Shown: one piece after another, positions 6,282 to 9,143 of the stretch | Layout: each line of letters starts with the position of its first letter | Numbering within the stretch: position 1 is the stretch's first letter | DNA from: Desulfobacterales bacterium | Lineage (GTDB): Bacteria; Desulfobacterota; Desulfobacteria; Desulfobacterales; Desulfobacteraceae | NCBI GenBank assembly: GCA_022361135.1 | Contig: JAKSBM010000636.1 | Span: 1 to 9,143 of the forward strand | Reading direction: 5' to 3' | Length of the DNA stretch: 9,143 bases | The notes under the pieces: model-generated | Databases searched by the model: none | What the model saw: the letters and a program-made list of their open reading frames with translations, nothing else | What the model was told of the DNA's origin: nothing | Translations under genes and position numbers: made by a program

Positions 6282-6922
6282 TCGGATTTTTGGAAGGGCG
6301 AATTCTGCGTTACGAGCGCGATGGGATTTTGCTGCAGGCAGGAAGTATCGGGTTTGAAATTTTGGTGAATCCCATCACCATCGAACGGGTCAAGGCCCAG
6401 GCAGAAGAGCCGGATGTGGTATCGCTTTATATCTATTACCACGTTGCGGAGCGCCAACCAAAACCCGTCCTCATTGGTTTTGCCTCCCCAATGGATAAAG
6501 AATTTTTTCAATTGTTCATATCCGTCTCCGCCATTGGGCCCATGAAGGCCATCAAGGCTCTGACCTTCCCCACCGAGCAAGTGGCCACGGCCATCGAGCA
6601 AAAGGATGTGGGATTTCTATCCAAGATGCCGGGAATCGGAAAGCGGACTGCTGAGAAGATTATTGCCACCCTCCATGGCAAGGCCATGGCCTTTGTGGGG
6701 GATGGTTTTTCTTCGGATGAAGAAACGGTGGATCCTCCTGCAAAAGCCAAAGGGCCAGAAAAATTGGATGAAATTTCCAGCCAGGTGGCGGAGGTGCTCA
6801 CCGAACAATTGGGACACTCCACCGGTTCAGCCAAGCGGTTGATCCGGGATGCATTCGACCGGAATCCGGATATCCAGAGCCCGGAGGAATTGTTTGATGA
6901 AATTTACAGGGAAGGGCATTGA
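6278..6922 (+). CDS. ruvA: Holliday junction branch migration complex subunit RuvA
   Basis: RuvA forms the tetramer that holds the four-way DNA junction and loads RuvB rings on two arms. The 214 residues (E. coli 203) contain domain I, an OB fold (about 1-68, MIGFLEGRI at the start). Domain II has two helix-hairpin-helix motifs, [13 protein letters not shown] (83-95) and [12 protein letters not shown] (117-128). An acidic/Pro-rich linker runs over about 143-165, and domain III (about 166-214), which contacts RuvB, ends in a LFDEIY tail. The acidic-pin residues between beta strands of domain I (E55 and D56 in E. coli) align without gaps to Gln60 and Pro61, so the pin is not acidic here. The first motif has Ile-Gly-Pro-Met where most family members have Val-Gly-Pro-Lys. 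The ATG overlaps the ruvC stop (ATGA), with AAGGGGA just upstream. Identity is firm; the substitutions make it divergent. Confidence 0.94.
   Translation: MIGFLEGRILRYERDGILLQAGSIGFEILVNPITIERVKAQAEEPDVVSLYIYYHVAERQPKPVLIGFASPMDKEFFQLFISVSAIGPMKAIKALTFPTEQVATAIEQKDVGFLSKMPGIGKRTAEKIIATLHGKAMAFVGDGFSSDEETVDPPAKAKGPEKLDEISSQVAEVLTEQLGHSTGSAKRLIRDAFDRNPDIQSPEELFDEIYREGH
6911..6916 (+). promoter_or_regulatory. Ribosome binding site deciding the ruvB start
   Basis: GAAGGG ends 8 bases before the GTG at 6925 but only 2 bases before the in-frame TTG at 6919. The spacing favours GTG 6925. The TTG overlaps the ruvA stop by 4 bases (TTGA) and remains possible through coupling. Confidence 0.5.
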
Positions 6923-6924
6923 TT

Positions 6925-7956
6925 GTGGGGAGTGATATTCTTTCCTTCCAGTCCGATAAAAAGGGGCTGGTGACATCCGAAAAGGTGGTTGAAGATAAAG
7001 TGACGGATATCGTTTCCCTGCGGCCCACCTGTTTTGATGATTACATCGGGCAGACCGAAACCGTGGAAACCTTGAAAATCGCCATCCAGGCTGCCAAGAT
7101 GCGGAATGATTCCCTGGATCATATTTTGCTCCACGGCCCGCCCGGGCTGGGTAAAACAACGGTGTCCCACATCATTGCCGGGGAAATGGGCAAGGAGTTG
7201 GTGGTGACCTCCGGCCCCACCCTTGAGAAGGGGGGGGACCTCATTGGTATTTTAACCAATCTGGGGGACGGGGACTTTCTCTTCATTGATGAGATCCATC
7301 GAATTCCCAAAATTGTTGAAGAGTTTCTTTACCCGGCCATGGAAGACTATGCCGTGGATTTTGTCTTTGATAAGGGAATCCATGCGCGGAGCCATCGGTA
7401 TCGGCTCAATCGGTTTGTCCTGGTTGGGGCCACCACCCGGGTGGGACTTTTGTCGTCCCCCCTGCGGGATCGATTTGGACTCTTTAGAACCCTGAATTTT
7501 TATACGGTTGAAGAGCTGAAAATCATTGTCTCCCGATCGGCTTCCCTGTTGGATGCCGAAATTACCTCCCATGGCGCCAGGGAGCTTTCCATGCGGTCCA
7601 GGGGGACGCCGCGAATCGCCAATCGGCTGTTGAAACGGGTTCGGGATTATTCCATGGTAAAGGGGGATGGGCGCATCAATCGGGATTGCGTGCAGGCTGC
7701 CTTGGCCTTGGAGGGGATCGATAGTCTGGGGCTCACCCGGCTGGATCGGGCATACCTGAAAACCATCCGCGATTTTTACCGGGGAGGGCCCGTGGGGATT
7801 GAAGCCATTGCCGCAACTCTCCAGGAAGAAACCGATACATTGGTGGATGTGGTGGAACCCTATTTGTTGAAGATTGGTTTTGTGCTTAGAACCTCCAGCG
7901 GGCGGCGGATTTCCGAATCTGCATGCCAGCACCTGAATGGTGTCAATCAACCTTAA
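6925..7956 (+). CDS. ruvB: Holliday junction branch migration ATPase RuvB
   Basis: RuvB is the hexameric AAA+ motor that pumps DNA through the RuvA-held junction. Counted from the GTG, the 343 residues contain Walker A GPPGLGKT (71-78), Walker B FIDEIHR (120-126), sensor 1 GATTR (168-172) and SPLRDRFG (178-185), whose Arg183 is the trans arginine finger (E. coli R174). Sensor 2 lies in [17 protein letters not shown] (226-242). The C-terminal winged helix spans about 265-335 ([22 protein letters not shown]). All ATPase residues are present. The beta-hairpin before sensor 1 is unusual: [20 protein letters not shown] (145-164) replaces the usual form with GxGPxARSI and DLPPF. Eight G in a row (7230-7237) encode a Gly where most RuvB have Pro or Ala. 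An in-frame TTG at 6919 would add two residues. Confidence 0.95.
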   Translation: MGSDILSFQSDKKGLVTSEKVVEDKVTDIVSLRPTCFDDYIGQTETVETLKIAIQAAKMRNDSLDHILLHGPPGLGKTTVSHIIAGEMGKELVVTSGPTLEKGGDLIGILTNLGDGDFLFIDEIHRIPKIVEEFLYPAMEDYAVDFVFDKGIHARSHRYRLNRFVLVGATTRVGLLSSPLRDRFGLFRTLNFYTVEELKIIVSRSASLLDAEITSHGARELSMRSRGTPRIANRLLKRVRDYSMVKGDGRINRDCVQAALALEGIDSLGLTRLDRAYLKTIRDFYRGGPVGIEAIAATLQEETDTLVDVVEPYLLKIGFVLRTSSGRRISESACQHLNGVNQP

Positions 7957-7972
7957 TTTATAAAATTAGATT

Positions 7973-9143
7973 ATGAATCGTATTCTCAAGTCTTTTTCAA
8001 AATTCGTCCTGGGTTTGGGGTTTTTATTTATTGTGTCATGGGGGGCGGCCGCTCCGGCTGTTTGGGCCCTTGACGGTGTCAATAAATTTCCCGATGCCAT
8101 CATTTCCTTGCCTAAAAATTGCCATGGGATCCTGGTGGAGAAGACCACCCAAATGCTCTATGTCTATGCCGGTGGGGACGACGGCGGTGACCTTCGGTTG
8201 GCGTTTAAGGCGTCCTGTTCCACGGGTGAGGTCAAGGGGCCCAAGCAAGTTGCCGGGGATAAAAAGACGCCCGAAGGAATTTATTTTCTAATCGATGAAT
8301 ACGAGGACAAATACCTTTCTCCGGTATATGGAACCAAAGCGTTTCCAACGGATTACCCCAATTTTATGGATGAGCTTCTGGGGAAAAACGGGTCCGCCAT
8401 ATGGATCCATGGGACGGATAAGGCGTTGAAGCCCATGGATTCCAACGGATGCATCGCCCTTGAAAACGACGATATCATGACCTTGTCCCGGTACATTGAT
8501 CTTTATTCCACCCCACTTGTTATTGTGGAGGCCGCAGCCACCATAAGTCCCCAGGAGCGGAATTATCTGCAGATGGATTTGCGCAACCAGCTTAAAGCCT
8601 GGGCCTCGGCCTTGGGTGTGGGCGGTTACCACCAATACCTGGCCTTGTACTCACCCACATATTTGCCGGATATTGATTTTTGGAAGGCCTGGGATAAAAA
8701 CCGGGAGCTTTTAACCAAGGCGGGCTCAGAGCCTGTTATTACCTTGGCGAACATCGGGCTTTACCATCACCAGGGCGTTTTTGTGGCCTTTTTTGACCTT
8801 TGGATGGGATCCAAAGATCAGAAAATGAACCTGGGCAAGCGTCAGCTTTTCTTTAAAAAAGAAGAAGGCGGGTATCGCATTGTGGGGGATGTCTACAAAA
8901 AAAAGGAAGCCCCGTACCAGAAAAAAGGCAGTTATCCCCTGGTCATCGCATCCACCTCACTTTTGAAAAAGCCCTCCGGTGCAGATGAGATCATGGCCGG
9001 GGTTGAAAAATGGCTGGAGGCTTGGAGTGCCAAGAATATGAAAGCCTATGCCGGATTTTACGCATCGGATTTTGTATCCGACGGCTTGGGCAAAACCGCC
9101 TGGGTGCGGAGAAAAACCCAATTGTCCCGGAAATATGATTATA
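7973..9143 (+). CDS. Secreted L,D-transpeptidase/L,D-carboxypeptidase family enzyme with NTF2-like C-terminal region (3' end outside window)
   Basis: YkuD-family enzymes cut or join peptidoglycan stem peptides at L-D bonds using a catalytic cysteine in the periplasm. The 390 visible residues begin with a signal peptide (hydrophobic about 11-31, possible cleavage after VWA at 30-32). The catalytic domain spans about 48-188: ILVEKTTQMLYVY (53-65), GDKKTPEGIYFL (95-106), His146 in IWIHGTDKAL, and SNGCIAL (157-163) with Cys160 as nucleophile. The Arg usually following CI in this motif is Ala162. After about 195 come two segments that look alike: LKAWASALGVGGYHQYLALY (207-226) and WLEAWSAKNMKAYAGFYASD (347-366). 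They resemble starts of NTF2-like domains, as in H. pylori Csd6. ATG 7973 is the only possible ATG (in-frame TAG at 7967) and has no visible Shine-Dalgarno. It begins 16 bases after ruvB. Whether it is transpeptidase or carboxypeptidase cannot be decided. Confidence 0.85.
   Translation, partial: MNRILKSFSKFVLGLGFLFIVSWGAAAPAVWALDGVNKFPDAIISLPKNCHGILVEKTTQMLYVYAGGDDGGDLRLAFKASCSTGEVKGPKQVAGDKKTPEGIYFLIDEYEDKYLSPVYGTKAFPTDYPNFMDELLGKNGSAIWIHGTDKALKPMDSNGCIALENDDIMTLSRYIDLYSTPLVIVEAAATISPQERNYLQMDLRNQLKAWASALGVGGYHQYLALYSPTYLPDIDFWKAWDKNRELLTKAGSEPVITLANIGLYHHQGVFVAFFDLWMGSKDQKMNLGKRQLFFKKEEGGYRIVGDVYKKKEAPYQKKGSYPLVIASTSLLKKPSGADEIMAGVEKWLEAWSAKNMKAYAGFYASDFVSDGLGKTAWVRRKTQLSRKYDY

Noticed and set aside
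7252..7950. 232-codon open frame on the - strand opposite ruvB
   Set aside because: Opposite the conserved AAA+ domain of RuvB; no recognisable domain and no ribosome binding site supporting it.
7954..7972. A/T-rich near-palindrome between ruvB and the YkuD gene as a promoter or terminator
   Set aside because: A TATAAA-like element is present but without a -35 partner, and the pairing is short and all A/T. Nothing can be supported.
1..9143. CRISPR arrays, tRNA or rRNA genes, insertion sequences, phage or defence genes
   Set aside because: No regularly spaced repeats, cloverleaf-type sequence, transposase or phage-like protein is visible. The window is densely filled with core genes in one direction.

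Overview
The window looks like chromosomal core-genome DNA from a Gram-negative, diderm bacterium. The Tol-Pal machine, which spans inner membrane, periplasm and outer membrane, implies two membranes. TolA has a TonB-like C-terminal domain rather than the enterobacterial TolA domain III. The gene order and protein style suggest Deltaproteobacteria/Desulfobacterota, possibly Desulfobacterales. That placement is inference from the proteins; no rRNA or marker search was possible. All genes are on the + strand.

Layout. (1) 1-599: 3' part of groEL, ending in the Gly/Met-rich tail, then two stacked hairpins, the second a strong intrinsic terminator. (2) 600-794: intergenic region with a candidate sigma-70 promoter. 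(3) 795-4838: tolQ, tolR, tolA, tolB and pal, tightly spaced and probably one transcription unit. (4) 4839-4933: a second strong intrinsic terminator, separating pal from cpoB. (5) 4934-7956: cpoB (ybgF), then ruvC, ruvA and ruvB, with 4-base overlaps or near-overlaps between the ruv genes. (6) 7973 to the window edge: a secreted L,D-transpeptidase/L,D-carboxypeptidase-type enzyme with a C-terminal region resembling two NTF2-like domains, cut off by the window end.

How the genes work together. TolQ and TolR form the proton-driven motor that energises TolA. TolA reaches across the periplasm to TolB and Pal, and Pal binds peptidoglycan from the outer membrane. CpoB is the periplasmic TPR partner that links Tol to peptidoglycan synthesis in E. 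coli. The final gene also acts on peptidoglycan by family, so both flanks of ruvCAB are envelope genes. RuvA binds Holliday junctions, RuvB drives branch migration and RuvC resolves them. Adjacency of tol-pal and ruvCAB is known from pseudomonads, but there ruvCAB lies upstream with ybgC between; here the order is swapped and ybgC is absent.

I found no unmistakably new system. The points most worth a second look are: RuvA lacking the two acidic-pin residues, together with a divergent RuvB beta-hairpin; the architecture and altered catalytic motif of the terminal peptidoglycan enzyme; the terminator inside the tol-pal cluster; and a direct repeat at the predicted tol promoter start.
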